64,000 bases of DNA. Origin: an uncultured Bacteroidales bacterium. GTDB lineage: Bacteria; Bacteroidota; Bacteroidia; Bacteroidales; P3. Numbering within the stretch: the stretch's first letter is position 1; each line of letters starts with the position of its first letter. A program made the translations under genes and the position numbers. The notes below the pieces were generated by a model. The model had not been told where the DNA came from. It ran no database searches and saw nothing but the letters and a program-made list of their open reading frames with translations. Where the stretch lies: positions 1-64,000 of the forward strand of contig CALUMK010000010.1 of the NCBI GenBank assembly GCA_944321735.1, in the 5' to 3' direction. Shown piece by piece: positions 1 through 9,467 of this stretch.

Positions 1-434
1 TTGCTTCTTGCTATTGCTTCTGTCGCAGTGTGTCAATGAACTCTCCGTTCCGCGTCCGCCTCAGGGCTCGCGCCCCCCGGCTTCCGCCTTGCCCCGTCCC
101 GGCCTCCCGGCCGTCCCGGTCGCCCCCTCTTTCCGTTTGGGGGTGCAAAGGTACATCTTTTTTTCGAACCGCCAAACTTTTTCGGAAAAATTTTTCGAAA
201 AGTTTTTTTTCCCCGCGGCTCCCGTCCCCTCTGCCTCCCTCGCCCGCCCCGCTCCCGCGAAACAGGACCGCAAAAGTACTGCTTTTTTACAATCCGCCAA
301 ACTTTTTTCAAGAAATTTTTTGAGAAAATCTTCAATCCGCTGATTGTCAGCATCAAAAAAAACGCCCGAATTCTCATCGATTCACCCCCGGAACGCGGCT
401 CCGGACTCAAAAACGCACCTCCGCCCCACCGAAA
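1..434. other. non-coding spacer with a diverged direct repeat
   Basis: No credible gene is seen. The stretch alternates C-rich and A/T-homopolymer segments. Two diverged copies of a roughly 65-base unit lie at about 144-210 and 267-333. Each begins with GCAAAGGTAC or GCAAAAGTAC, continues through CCGCCAAACTTTTT, and ends in runs of A and T. Small open frames here have no signal or domain. From memory this style of sequence resembles spacer found next to Bacteroidota rRNA operons, but no rRNA is visible in the window, so that link is only a guess. Confidence 0.5.
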
Positions 435-1688
435 CTATTCCCGATTCCGGGCTTCGATATCCAACTGCAGCCTCCACTTCCCGTCAAGCCAAACATAGGC
501 CTGATATACCCCACCCTGCGGCACATAATAAGCATAATCATCCGACATGGCCATCTGCTGGGGCACCAACTGGTCAAAAACAATCATATTGGCATTGACC
601 TTTTTAGGCTTTCCCCGCTTGTTTAGGGCAATATATGACTGATAATCATAACGAAGAATCATGCCAGTACGTTTGCCGAAACGGAAGACCACCCTCCGGT
701 AATCTTGATCAGCTATCTGAACTGGCATCGGATTACGCCCAGGCACACGACCGTTATTGGCAAAGACCGGCGCACCGAAATGCACATCGCCCTGCTCCCC
801 TATATACATGGCCTCAATCACGCTTTGCTGATACAGAGGCTGTCCGGCATTCCAACCCAGGAATGTATAATAGGTCTTTCCCTCGGCCTGCCTTTCGATG
901 CAACTGTAATAAAACGCACCCCACCAGGTTTCCGGCGTGCATTCCAGCTGTTCCGGATACGGCTGGTACAAGGACATGTCCGACATATCATATATTATAT
1001 ATGTATAGGATCGGGGTGGCAAAGATTGGGAACGAGGACGATCCTTCTTAGCTGTCGGCTTCCGACAATCCGAATCCAACGACTGCAATGCCGAAGAACT
1101 ATCGCCAGATTGAGAAACCCTCACTTGCAACAAGGCCTTGTAGCTGACCGTGCCGTTGTCATCGGGTATTCCCCAGTTCAACATCCGGAAACTGCCGTCC
1201 GAAGCCTGGAAATAATTGAGATTCCGTATCTGGCCAAACGGGAAATCCCTGCCGGCATAGCGATCCAAAACAGCCTTGGCAAAGAGACCGAAACTATCGC
1301 TGGCCGCCCAACGCTGAGAGGATGGACACTCATATATATAGGCAAAGAGGCGGTTCAGTTCGGAACGGTAATGGTTCAGAGAGTCTTCGGGCGATGCCGA
1401 AGGAGCCGAGAACCGAGAATCAGCCCGAAACCGGCACGAAGACTCCTGCCGGAACAAGGGATTGCCAAAAGTATTGGAAGAATGCACAATAGGTTGAATC
1501 CAAGAATGCCGGATGGTTTGGACAGAAGGGGTTGGGGCGGAGCAGCGGCCAAAGGGAGCTGCCGGAGTGGATGCCTGGTCCGAAGCCAAGGCCGGGGAGT
1601 GGCTCAGGGAAGCGTGCGCCGGATGGATGGAAATGACACCAAGGGTCAGAGCCAAGGTCAACAGAGCTGATTTCAATGCGTTCATCAT
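435..1688 (-). CDS. conserved secreted protein of unknown function
   Basis: A 417-residue protein with a clear N-terminal signal peptide (hydrophobic LLTLALTLGVISI, then AHA). The first 100 residues after it are Ser/Pro-rich and look like a linker. The body, from about residue 105, is rich in aromatic residues (RNLNYFQASDGSFRMLNWG, WWGAFYYSC, YYTFLGWNAG, YAYYVPQGGVYQAYVW), suggesting a folded beta-rich extracytoplasmic domain. I recognise it as the type of conserved hypothetical found across Bacteroidales, with no known function. A -7 box TACTTTTG lies just upstream on the same strand. It is transcribed away from clpB. Confidence 0.8.
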   Translation of the reverse strand: MMNALKSALLTLALTLGVISIHPAHASLSHSPALASDQASTPAAPFGRCSAPTPSVQTIRHSWIQPIVHSSNTFGNPLFRQESSCRFRADSRFSAPSASPEDSLNHYRSELNRLFAYIYECPSSQRWAASDSFGLFAKAVLDRYAGRDFPFGQIRNLNYFQASDGSFRMLNWGIPDDNGTVSYKALLQVRVSQSGDSSSALQSLDSDCRKPTAKKDRPRSQSLPPRSYTYIIYDMSDMSLYQPYPEQLECTPETWWGAFYYSCIERQAEGKTYYTFLGWNAGQPLYQQSVIEAMYIGEQGDVHFGAPVFANNGRVPGRNPMPVQIADQDYRRVVFRFGKRTGMILRYDYQSYIALNKRGKPKKVNANMIVFDQLVPQQMAMSDDYAYYVPQGGVYQAYVWLDGKWRLQLDIEARNRE

Positions 1689-1717
1689 GATACCGGTTCT
1701 TTCTATGGTCTAAGGTT

Positions 1718-1725
1718 CAAAAGTA
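1718..1725 (-). promoter_or_regulatory. candidate -7 box (TACTTTTG)
   Basis: On the minus strand this reads TACTTTTG, matching the Bacteroidota TAnnTTTG -7 element. It lies about 30 bases before the start codon of the conserved secreted protein. No clear -33 TTTG was found. Confidence 0.45.
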
Positions 1726-2350
1726 CGAAATTCAGGCAATCCAGGAATAAAAGAGGGACGAGGCAAGCGGAATAGCCGGGCAGGGCATGACGAGAAGGGC
1801 AACACGGGACGAAGCCCGGATGTGTAGCAGCAGGCAAGCCAAAAGGATAAAGCTAGAAGGGAGGGGCAGCGCGGGACGGGCAGGGTTAAGCGGCGGCAAG
1901 CAGGTCAATTTGACAGGGCAAGCTGGAGGGGGCGGACGGCAATCTGTGGCGATGGGTTCATCAAAAAAATAATAAATCAGAGTGCCTTTCAAATGCTCCC
2001 TCACATCGGAGAAGCCACAGACCTTTCCGTTCAACGAACTGAACATCAAGACAAAATTACAGGATTTCAAGACAAAATTGCAGAATTCGGAACATGGAAA
2101 GGCGATTAGGAGGCTCTTGACGGGATTGGCAAAGATTTTGATGAAAGGAGTTCCGGGTCTTTTAAGCGGAAGATGCCGAAAAGGGCGGGCAACGCAAGGC
2201 GCAAACGAATGCAAGCGACCCGGAATCCAGGAATCCAATAGGCATCGCCCGGAAAAGTTCAATGCCAAAGCAAGCGAACCCCAGGGAATCGATGGGAACC
2301 GGATGGGCATCGGCCGAGAAAGAAAAGACCCGGAAAGGAAAATTAAGACT
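1726..2350. other. intergenic region upstream of clpB with a 21-bp tandem repeat
   Basis: About 600 bases with no recognisable gene. The clpB frame stays open upstream to about 1982, but that extension has no similarity to ClpB N-termini. A 21-base unit (core TCAAGACAAAATT) is repeated in tandem at 2046-2066 and 2067-2087 with two differences. I could not find a convincing heat-shock element or promoter. Confidence 0.5.
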
Positions 2351-4945
2351 ATGACATTCAATAATTTTACTATCAAAGCACAGGAAGCCGTCCAGAAAGC
2401 TATCGAGGTGGCTTCCGCCCATCAGACCCAAGCGGTGGACGATGTTCACTTGCTGAAAGGCTTGCTGATGGCTGACGAACACGTGCTTCCGTTCTTGTTC
2501 AAGAAAGTGGAAGCGGATCCAAACGAGATAAGCCGAAAGGTGGATGCCAAGATCGAGATCCTGCCGAAGGTGAGCGGCAACGGGAATCCTTATTTGACGG
2601 CGAATGCCGAGCAAGCTCTGCTCAAAGCGCAAGGACTGCTAAAATCGTTTGGCGATGAATACGTTACTTTGGAAACCATGCTGATGGCCTTGCTGCAGCA
2701 GAATGCGGATGCGGCCCGGATCATGAAGGAATGCGGAGTGACGGAATCGGCACTGAAAACGGCGGTCAAGGAATTGCGCAAAGGCTCGTCGGTCAAAGAC
2801 CAGAATGCGGAAGAAACCTACCAGGCGCTGAGCAAATACGCCAAGAACCTGAACGATATGGCGCGGAACGGCAAGTTGGACCCGGTCATCGGGCGTGACG
2901 AGGAAATCCGCCGGGTGTTGCAGATCCTGAGCCGTCGTACCAAGAACAATCCGTTGCTGATTGGCGAACCCGGGGTCGGCAAAACCGCGATTGCGGAAGG
3001 TTTGGCGCAGCGTATCATCAGCGGCGATGTTCCGGAAGGACTGAAAACCAAACAGATCTTCTCTTTGGACATGGGGGCATTGATTGCCGGTGCCAAGTAC
3101 AAAGGGGAATTTGAGGAACGTCTGAAAAGCGTGGTGAAAGAAGTGGTTCAAGCCGATGGGGAAATCATCTTGTTCATCGACGAAATCCATACCTTGGTAG
3201 GCGCCGGTGGCGGCGAAGGGGCGATGGATGCGGCCAATATCCTGAAGCCTGCCTTGGCACGTGGCGAACTGAGGGCCATCGGGGCTACGACCTTAGGCGA
3301 ATACCAGAAGTATTTTGAAAAGGACAAGGCGTTGGCGCGTCGTTTCCAGACGGTCTATGTGGACGAACCGAGCGTGGAAGACAGCATCTCGATTTTGCGT
3401 GGCCTGAAGGAAAGGTATGAGACTCACCACCATGTGCGTATCAAGGATGAAGCCTTGATTGCGGCGGTGGAACTCTCGCACCGTTACATCACCGACCGTT
3501 ACTTGCCCGACAAGGCGATTGACCTGGTGGACGAGGCGGCGGCCAAGGTTCGGATGGAAATCGATTCGGTTCCTGAAAAGCTGGACGAGGTGGAACGCCA
3601 GATCCGCCAATTGGAAATCGAACGCGAGGCCATCAAGCGGGAAAAGGACGATGCCAAGCTGGCCGAACTCAAGGAAAAAATCGCCAACTTGTCGGCCGAA
3701 CGCGACAGCATGATGGCTAAATGGAAGACGGAAAAGGAAACCGTGGAAGGCATCCAGGCGGAAAAGAACGCGATTGAGCAATACAAGTTCGAAGCCCAGC
3801 AGGCGGAACGCCTCGGCAATTACGAGAAAGTGGCCGAATTGCGCTACGGGCGTATCAAGGAGGCCGAAAAGAAGGTGGAAGAACTCAAAGCCCGGCTGAA
3901 AGAGGAACAGAAGGACGGGGCGATGATCAAGGAGGAAGTGGGAAGCGAGGAAATCGCCGACGTGGTTTCGCGCTGGACGGGGATTCCGCTGAGCCGTATG
4001 TTGCAAAGCGAACGTGAAAAGCTGCTGCATATCGAGGAGGAACTGCACAAACGGGTGGTCGGACAGGATGAAGCCATCCAAGCCATCTCGGATGCGATCC
4101 GCCGGAGTCGTGCGGGCTTGAGCGACGAGAACCGGCCTATCGGTTCGTTCATCTTCCTGGGGACTACCGGTGTCGGCAAGACGGAACTGGCGAAGGCTTT
4201 GGCCGATTACCTGTTCAACGACGAGAAGGCGATGATCCGTATCGATATGTCGGAATACCAGGAAAAGCATACGGTTTCGCGTCTGGTGGGGGCGCCTCCG
4301 GGATACGTGGGATACGAGGAAAGCGGCCAGCTGACCGAAGCGGTGCGCCGCCGTCCGTACTCGGTAATCCTACTGGATGAAATCGAAAAGGCGCACCCGG
4401 ATGTGTTCAATATCTTGTTGCAGGTGTTGGACGATGGGCGTCTGACGGACAACAAGGGGCGTGTGGCCGACTTCAAGAACACGATTATCATCATGACCTC
4501 GAACCTCGGTGCACAGTACATCCAGCAGGCTTTCGAGGAAATGAAACCGGGCGAAGAGGAACAGGCTTACGAGAAGAGCAAGGAAGAGGTGCTGAACGAG
4601 CTGAGGATGCGGATGCGTCCGGAGTTCCTGAACCGGGTGGACGAGCTTATCGTGTTCAGGCCGCTGAGCCGAGACCAGATCCTGGATGTGGTCAAGTTGC
4701 AAATGCAGTATGTGGAAAAACTGATGGAACGCAATGGTTTCAGGCTGGAAGTAAGCGAGGAAGTCTATAAGGACATTGCCCGTCAGTCGTACAACCCGCA
4801 ATACGGTGCGCGTCCTATCCGCCGCTTCATCCAGCAGCATGTCATCAACGAGCTGTCGAAGATGATTCTGTCGGGTTCGGTGAGCAAGGACAAGCCGGTG
4901 AAACTGGATGTATTCGAAGGGAAATACGTGCTGTATAACAAGTAA
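2351..4945 (+). CDS. clpB: ATP-dependent disaggregase ClpB
   Basis: A 864-residue Hsp100 chaperone that, with DnaK/DnaJ, pulls polypeptides out of cytosolic aggregates. Order of parts: N-domain (1-145), first AAA+ module with Walker A GEPGVGKT at 205-212 and Walker B LFIDEIH, a long Glu/Lys-rich coiled-coil middle domain (about 410-530), and a second AAA+ module with Walker A GTTGVGKT at 604-611 and [10 protein letters not shown]. The middle domain separates ClpB from ClpA/ClpC. Length is normal. The ATG at 2351 is chosen because [17 protein letters not shown] is the typical family start, although the frame is open further upstream. The gene stands alone and is followed by a strong terminator. 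Confidence 0.97.
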   Translation: MTFNNFTIKAQEAVQKAIEVASAHQTQAVDDVHLLKGLLMADEHVLPFLFKKVEADPNEISRKVDAKIEILPKVSGNGNPYLTANAEQALLKAQGLLKSFGDEYVTLETMLMALLQQNADAARIMKECGVTESALKTAVKELRKGSSVKDQNAEETYQALSKYAKNLNDMARNGKLDPVIGRDEEIRRVLQILSRRTKNNPLLIGEPGVGKTAIAEGLAQRIISGDVPEGLKTKQIFSLDMGALIAGAKYKGEFEERLKSVVKEVVQADGEIILFIDEIHTLVGAGGGEGAMDAANILKPALARGELRAIGATTLGEYQKYFEKDKALARRFQTVYVDEPSVEDSISILRGLKERYETHHHVRIKDEALIAAVELSHRYITDRYLPDKAIDLVDEAAAKVRMEIDSVPEKLDEVERQIRQLEIEREAIKREKDDAKLAELKEKIANLSAERDSMMAKWKTEKETVEGIQAEKNAIEQYKFEAQQAERLGNYEKVAELRYGRIKEAEKKVEELKARLKEEQKDGAMIKEEVGSEEIADVVSRWTGIPLSRMLQSEREKLLHIEEELHKRVVGQDEAIQAISDAIRRSRAGLSDENRPIGSFIFLGTTGVGKTELAKALADYLFNDEKAMIRIDMSEYQEKHTVSRLVGAPPGYVGYEESGQLTEAVRRRPYSVILLDEIEKAHPDVFNILLQVLDDGRLTDNKGRVADFKNTIIIMTSNLGAQYIQQAFEEMKPGEEEQAYEKSKEEVLNELRMRMRPEFLNRVDELIVFRPLSRDQILDVVKLQMQYVEKLMERNGFRLEVSEEVYKDIARQSYNPQYGARPIRRFIQQHVINELSKMILSGSVSKDKPVKLDVFEGKYVLYNK

Positions 4946-5037
4946 TCCGGTTTGATGCCGGATCTAGCAAGGCGCAAATCTTTGTCAGACAGGGTTCAAT
5001 GTCTTGTGATTACATTATAAGAAAAGCCGATTGGGAG

Positions 5038-5071
5038 ACGGCGGATTCCGTTTGGAGTCCGCCGTTTTTTT
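5038..5071 (+). terminator. rho-independent terminator after clpB
   Basis: An inverted repeat ACGGCGGATTCC / GGAGTCCGCCGT with a four-base loop is followed by seven T. One G-T pair is in the stem. It lies 93 bases after the clpB stop. Confidence 0.9.
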
Positions 5072-5140
5072 ATGCGCATTGGCGCTCCTGCCATACCGGC
5101 TTTCCTATCTTGGAGCATTTTAGGAGGCCTGTCTAATAAA

Positions 5141-5333
5141 CCCAAATCGGTCATTAGACACGCCGTGTCCGTTTCTGATTGGGGAAATGAGGCTTTCGGG
5201 CATCTTGCCCGCTTCTGTCCGCATCCTGTTTCTCGCTACGCCTCGACGTAGCCCGCTACGCCTTCGGCTAAGCGAGAAGCATGCTGCATGACACAAGCGG
5301 GCAATCTCCCCAAAGTCTAATGACCGATTTGGG
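5141..5333 (+). mobile_element. 193-bp inverted-repeat element (MITE-like), copy 1
   Basis: The ends are perfect 19-base inverted repeats, CCCAAATCGGTCATTAGAC on the left and its complement on the right. Inside are a subterminal inverted repeat (TTGCCCGCTT / AAGCGGGCAA) and a further one (TTCTCGCT / AGCGAGAA), so the whole element can fold into a long imperfect hairpin. Flanks are ATAAA and TTAAA, a 5-bp target duplication with one mismatch. No transposase is encoded, and short frames inside are incidental. Same orientation as the copy at 50417; the copies at 30125 and 30805 are reversed. Confidence 0.85.
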
Positions 5334-5391
5334 TTAAAAGTATGAGATTTAGCTAATAATTTTTCAGAAACAACTACAAATTTTTGAATAT

Positions 5392-6093
5392 CTATACTTT
5401 AAAAACCTCTTTCTGAAATGCGATACGCGGGGTGCCGTTTTCCACATGAATGATGCCGCAGCGAACGAAGCCGAGCTTGGAGAGAAGGTGCAGCATGGGG
5501 CGGTTGTCCTGATGGGTATCGACCCGGAGAACGGGATGCCGTTGCAAGCACCAGTCCATGGCAAAGGCGGCAAAGCCGTGAACGCCGGGGGCGGAGGCAA
5601 TCCGATGCAGGACATAATAAGGCTTGTCATCGGGCCAGGTGCCGTCCTCAATCCGGGCATAATTGGATTCCGGCCCAGGACGATGGCAGAACACGCCCAG
5701 AATCGGCTGCACGGGATTCGAGGCGGGAGCAGCGGACGAACTTGCCAAGACGGAGGCTTGAGGGATGGCCGGTCGGGACTGGGAAGAAGCGGGATGGCCG
5801 GAAACGAGGTCTCCTGCCCCAAGGATTCCCTCGGCAGGCCGGTCGAAACGAGCCTCGCCTTGGTGGCGATGGGCTTCGCCAACCTCATCAGAACCTATCC
5901 CAACGAACAAATGCCCGTCGGCCAAGTCCCGACGTACCACTTCCTCTTGCGGATAGCCGTCTATCCACTGGCCGGGATTACCGTTCCGACGCATGAACTC
6001 CCTCGCTTCCGCGTAAATTTCCATGACCCGCGGAATATCGGCAGGAACCGCCGGACGGATAAAACACACCTGACTTTTCAACGCTGCATTCAT
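5392..6093 (-). CDS. GNAT-family N-acetyltransferase with a low-complexity insertion
   Basis: A 233-residue protein with a GNAT fold: N-terminal FIRPAVPADIPRVMEIY, the segment ILGVFCHRPGPESNYARIEDG, GVHGFAAFAMDWCLQ in the acetyl-CoA-binding helix region, and C-terminal VDTHQDNRPMLHLLSKLGFVRCG. It probably transfers an acetyl group from acetyl-CoA to a small molecule or protein; the substrate is unknown. Residues about 72-130 are a Pro/Ser/Ala-rich stretch splitting two core strands that are normally contiguous; without it the protein would be about 175 residues, the usual family size. It is the last gene of a minus-strand group that starts with the R-M system. Confidence 0.8.
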   Translation of the reverse strand: MNAALKSQVCFIRPAVPADIPRVMEIYAEAREFMRRNGNPGQWIDGYPQEEVVRRDLADGHLFVGIGSDEVGEAHRHQGEARFDRPAEGILGAGDLVSGHPASSQSRPAIPQASVLASSSAAPASNPVQPILGVFCHRPGPESNYARIEDGTWPDDKPYYVLHRIASAPGVHGFAAFAMDWCLQRHPVLRVDTHQDNRPMLHLLSKLGFVRCGIIHVENGTPRIAFQKEVFKV

Positions 6094-6158
6094 AACCCAA
6101 ACTCAATAAAAAACGAACTTGCCCAACGAAAAAAAAACATGACAAACCTTGCAATCTG

Positions 6159-6368
6159 TCAAAACTCCTCACAATCCACCAACCCCCTGCAAACCGCCTT
6201 ATCCAACGAAAAGCCCCGCCCTTTCATCCAAGCATTTTCCTTTTTGAACTTACGCCAAGCCTGCCGCACCCCTTCCGCTTCTACAAAGGCCAATATCTGG
6301 CAATTTTCTATCACCTCCCCATCCGGAGCTTGCGTAAATCCTTCCGTTGTATAAAAAACGTACTGCAT
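6159..6368 (-). CDS. small conserved-looking hypothetical protein
   Basis: A 69-residue ORF, MQYVFYTTEGFTQAPDGE onward, with no signal peptide or membrane segment. It sits 24 bases after the methyltransferase and 65 bases before the acetyltransferase on the same strand. An AAAGG lies immediately upstream of the ATG. The composition (strand-like start, then a basic WRKFKKENAWMKGRGF segment) looks protein-like rather than random. I do not recognise a family. It could be part of the R-M operon or an unrelated conserved ORF. Confidence 0.55.
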   Translation of the reverse strand: MQYVFYTTEGFTQAPDGEVIENCQILAFVEAEGVRQAWRKFKKENAWMKGRGFSLDKAVCRGLVDCEEF

Positions 6369-6392
6369 CCTTTTAACAGCTTTCTATCGTTT

Positions 6393-7763
6393 TCATTGGG
6401 AAACATCGTGCTTATGCAACAGTACTATTCCAATTTTTTCCACGATACCCGTCACCAATGCATTCCCCATCAGAAAAGCCCTTCGCATATCCGAAACTCC
6501 TTCCGTATGCCGGTCTGGAAACATATTCAAACGCTCCAATTCGATGGGGGCAAGCCGGCGATACCGCCCACTTGGAGTCAAAACGACATGTTTGAAACGA
6601 GAAGGCCCACTGCCGCCTTCGCCTGTAATGATAGTTCGCGAGGGCTTGTCCAATGAATCTGGAAAAGCCATTCCGCCTTCGGAATACTTGTATTCAAACC
6701 CTTCCGGACTTTTCCTGACCTCACTCTTGCTGCCTTTCAAATACTTCCATTTGGGCAAATCTTCCTCCTTAATGAAAAATTCTTCGGGGACATCTTCTTC
6801 CGGCAACAGCAATTGCCCCAAAGTCAACCTTTCCCCCTCATAATTTGGAACCGTTTCGATAGTAAAAACATCCCTATTCTTCATCAAACCCGCATTCGCG
6901 AACACATATTTCTCCGCTCCTTTATTGAATTCTGCCGAAACCCGGTCCAAAGCTCCCTCTATTCGGAAACATTTCAGACTACACCTATCTTTCGCCCTCA
7001 CAGGAAATGCTAAAGCCATAGTTCCCGAAGCCAAAACCCATTCTTCCTCATTGTTGACCGAACGCGCCAATGCTGTATCGTCCCTATAGGCTACCATATA
7101 AGTGCGTCGCCTACGTTGCGGCATTCCGTATTCAGCGGCATTGATGACCCTCCATTCCACCACATAACCTAAATCACTGAGCGAAGCCAGGATGATAGCA
7201 AAGTCCCGACCACGCTGGGATGCCGGGGATTTGAGCAAACGGTCCACATTCTCAAACAACAAATAAGAAGGCTTCTCAGGCATTTCGCGAACTATCCGGT
7301 AAATCTGCCACCACAAAACACCCTTTTTCCCTTCAATGCCACCCGATCGCTTCAATGTCGTGGCTACCGAATAATCCTGACAAGGGAAACCTCCCACAAG
7401 CAAATCGCATGACGGGATTTCTTCCGTAGGGACAGTGGCAATATCTTCATTGCTATGTCCTTCCAAACCGAAACGATGGCAATATACCATGGATGCATCC
7501 TGTCTTTTAGTCGATGGCTCCCATTGATTATTCCATACAGTCTTGTACCGGGAAGAAGCTCTTTCAAGCCCGATACGAAAACCACCCACCCCGGCGAACA
7601 ACTCAACCACACGTATATCCGCAGGCAACGTTTCCACCTTTTCTATCCCAAACAATTCCATCTGCTTGAAACAAGGACGTGTCGCCTTACAATACTCCAT
7701 GATGGAATCACACAACACTCCCTTTCTTACCTTCTGCTGATGCGTATCCCTTGTGCTTTTCAT
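6393..7763 (-). CDS. DNA (cytosine-5) methyltransferase of a Sau3AI-like R-M system
   Basis: A 456-residue C5 methyltransferase that would protect the host from the neighbouring nuclease. Motifs are in the canonical order: I FAGVGGF (56-62), IV with the catalytic Cys in GGFPCQDYS (127-129), VI ENV (171-173), VIII QRRRR (216-220), then the variable target-recognition region, and motif X MGNALVTGIV near the C-terminus. It follows the nuclease gene by 55 bases on the same strand and is probably co-transcribed. Because Sau3AI-type enzymes cut GATC, the likely product is GAT-5mC; that specificity is inference from the partner. Confidence 0.92.
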   Translation of the reverse strand: MKSTRDTHQQKVRKGVLCDSIMEYCKATRPCFKQMELFGIEKVETLPADIRVVELFAGVGGFRIGLERASSRYKTVWNNQWEPSTKRQDASMVYCHRFGLEGHSNEDIATVPTEEIPSCDLLVGGFPCQDYSVATTLKRSGGIEGKKGVLWWQIYRIVREMPEKPSYLLFENVDRLLKSPASQRGRDFAIILASLSDLGYVVEWRVINAAEYGMPQRRRRTYMVAYRDDTALARSVNNEEEWVLASGTMALAFPVRAKDRCSLKCFRIEGALDRVSAEFNKGAEKYVFANAGLMKNRDVFTIETVPNYEGERLTLGQLLLPEEDVPEEFFIKEEDLPKWKYLKGSKSEVRKSPEGFEYKYSEGGMAFPDSLDKPSRTIITGEGGSGPSRFKHVVLTPSGRYRRLAPIELERLNMFPDRHTEGVSDMRRAFLMGNALVTGIVEKIGIVLLHKHDVSQ

Positions 7764-7818
7764 CTACTGTTTTTATTCGGTATCAAAAACAAACATCTCA
7801 AAAACGGACAATTTACCT

Positions 7819-9309
7819 CTACGAATATTCCTCGAACAGCCCTTTCCCCGAACCCGCATACGCCCATTGCAAAATCTTCTGCACATAGCTGCCATTGAAC
7901 CAATAAGCCTTTTTAGGAACTTCAACCCCGCTAACCGGACTAAAACTTACATCTGTCCTCCGCCTGGCTTTAGGCCGGACATGAAAATCCTTGCCATCGG
8001 AAAGTTTCCAATAGGTATTCGTTGAATCCTGCAAAGTATCTTTCACTACGTTCTGACGAATATTAAGCCAATAATCTTCCGCCTCTTTCATATCCCCCGA
8101 CGGCATCGTCCAAAAGAAAACCTTGTCAAGGACATACCGAGTCTCGTTGTCCCAACCGGTCCGGCAACCTTCCACAGCCCGGAATACTACAAAAAGGAAA
8201 CGGGATGTCACAATCTCATACCATCGGGAATCCACCCAATCTTCCGTCTCGTAAACCTCTTCGTAATCGATATTCTCAAAAGACATATCCTCTTTTATCC
8301 TTCCGTTTACTTCCACCCGGACAGTCTTGACCACCAGCCCCGCCTTACGGACTTCTTCGGCATCCTCGAATTTTGCAAGACCTTCTTTCATGATTCGCTT
8401 GACCACCCGCGCATAACGGCTCTTATCATGTGGATTTATATCCATCTTAAAAGTCTCTGCTATTTGCCTGTAATCCTGACCATTAAAAACATCAAACCTC
8501 TGAATCACCACCTGTTCAAAAGAAGACGAGGCCAGTTCCTTTACAGAAACCAACTCTATTTCAGGAAGCCGGATATCCGTATTGGTCACCATCTCTTTCC
8601 CGCTGGATTTGACAAAATCCAGAATAGTACGCATATAAGCCGGCTTCAATGAAAAAGCTCTTTGCGGAGCACCTATATCACTGAAAGGCTGCTTCCGCAA
8701 CGAGTCTCCTTTTTGTCCTTTCCGGCAAGCAGCCAGATACAAAGTATCCCCTTCTGACAATTCGTGCGCCTTGCCTGCTTTTATCTTGGAGACAATAGTT
8801 TCATAGTCTTGCTTGATAATCAACAAATCCTTATCCTGCAGTTTCCATAAAACGCTGTACAAAAATTCCAAATCCCGCAACTCTACTCCTTTGACATGCA
8901 GATAAAAAATAATAAGCATCAATAAAGATTTCTTGTAAAAAGGAGAATCCTCAAACGGAATATCTACAATTCGGCAGAAATCTATCATATCGCAAACCAG
9001 CCGTTCCTTGATTTGCAATTCTTCTTTGACGTTCCTTTTCAACGGCGTCGTTTTCAATTCCACGCCAGCCTCTTGAAAATCCGCATCCGGACAGCTATTG
9101 GGTTCATATCCATAATAGAATTTTTCCACCATCTGCCCAAGACCGCCTTTTCCTTTGCTTACAATATCCTCTGGCTTTATAGTCGAATCCAATAACGTTA
9201 CCGCCTCCGCCAAAGTCTTATGCAACAGCCCCTTGCTAAAAGCAAAAATGGAAGCCGCATCCGTAGGGTCGTAATTGCGTTTAGCTATATTGATTTTTGA
9301 TGATGTCAT
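7819..9309 (-). CDS. Sau3AI-family (MutH-like) type II restriction endonuclease
   Basis: A 496-residue protein when started at the ATG at 9309 (MTSSKINIAK); the frame is open to 9387, but the extra 26 residues look non-family. The MutH-like catalytic part contains GLGQMVEKFYYG (56-67) and DFQEAGVELK (77-86), which supplies D77, E84 and K86 of the PD-(D/E)XK site. Later LSEGDTLYLAAC and QRAFSLKPAYM are typical of the Sau3AI family, whose founder is 489 residues, has two MutH-like halves and cuts GATC. First gene of the minus-strand group; the methyltransferase follows. Confidence 0.88.
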   Translation of the reverse strand: MTSSKINIAKRNYDPTDAASIFAFSKGLLHKTLAEAVTLLDSTIKPEDIVSKGKGGLGQMVEKFYYGYEPNSCPDADFQEAGVELKTTPLKRNVKEELQIKERLVCDMIDFCRIVDIPFEDSPFYKKSLLMLIIFYLHVKGVELRDLEFLYSVLWKLQDKDLLIIKQDYETIVSKIKAGKAHELSEGDTLYLAACRKGQKGDSLRKQPFSDIGAPQRAFSLKPAYMRTILDFVKSSGKEMVTNTDIRLPEIELVSVKELASSSFEQVVIQRFDVFNGQDYRQIAETFKMDINPHDKSRYARVVKRIMKEGLAKFEDAEEVRKAGLVVKTVRVEVNGRIKEDMSFENIDYEEVYETEDWVDSRWYEIVTSRFLFVVFRAVEGCRTGWDNETRYVLDKVFFWTMPSGDMKEAEDYWLNIRQNVVKDTLQDSTNTYWKLSDGKDFHVRPKARRRTDVSFSPVSGVEVPKKAYWFNGSYVQKILQWAYAGSGKGLFEEYS

Positions 9310-9433
9310 TGCTGCAATATTCGTAAAAAGTAACGACTTCTCAAAAAATTTAACTTTTCTTATAAATCGTACGACCCTTGCCACCAAAGCAATTCCTAAC
9401 CGGGTAACAGTGGTTTTATTGCCGCCTATTTCG

Positions 9434-9441
9434 TATTTTCG
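9434..9441 (+). promoter_or_regulatory. candidate -7 box (TATTTTCG)
   Basis: TATTTTCG resembles the TAnnTTTG -7 element with T to C at the seventh base, a variant seen at several genes in this window. It lies 27 bases before the DUF4294 start codon. Confidence 0.3.
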
Positions 9442-9467
9442 CTGGTTGGAGTGTTCAAAACGGACTT

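Noticed and set aside
1982-2350. A 123-residue N-terminal extension of ClpB
   Set aside because: The frame is open, but the sequence is not ClpB-like and the ATG at 2351 gives the normal family start and length.
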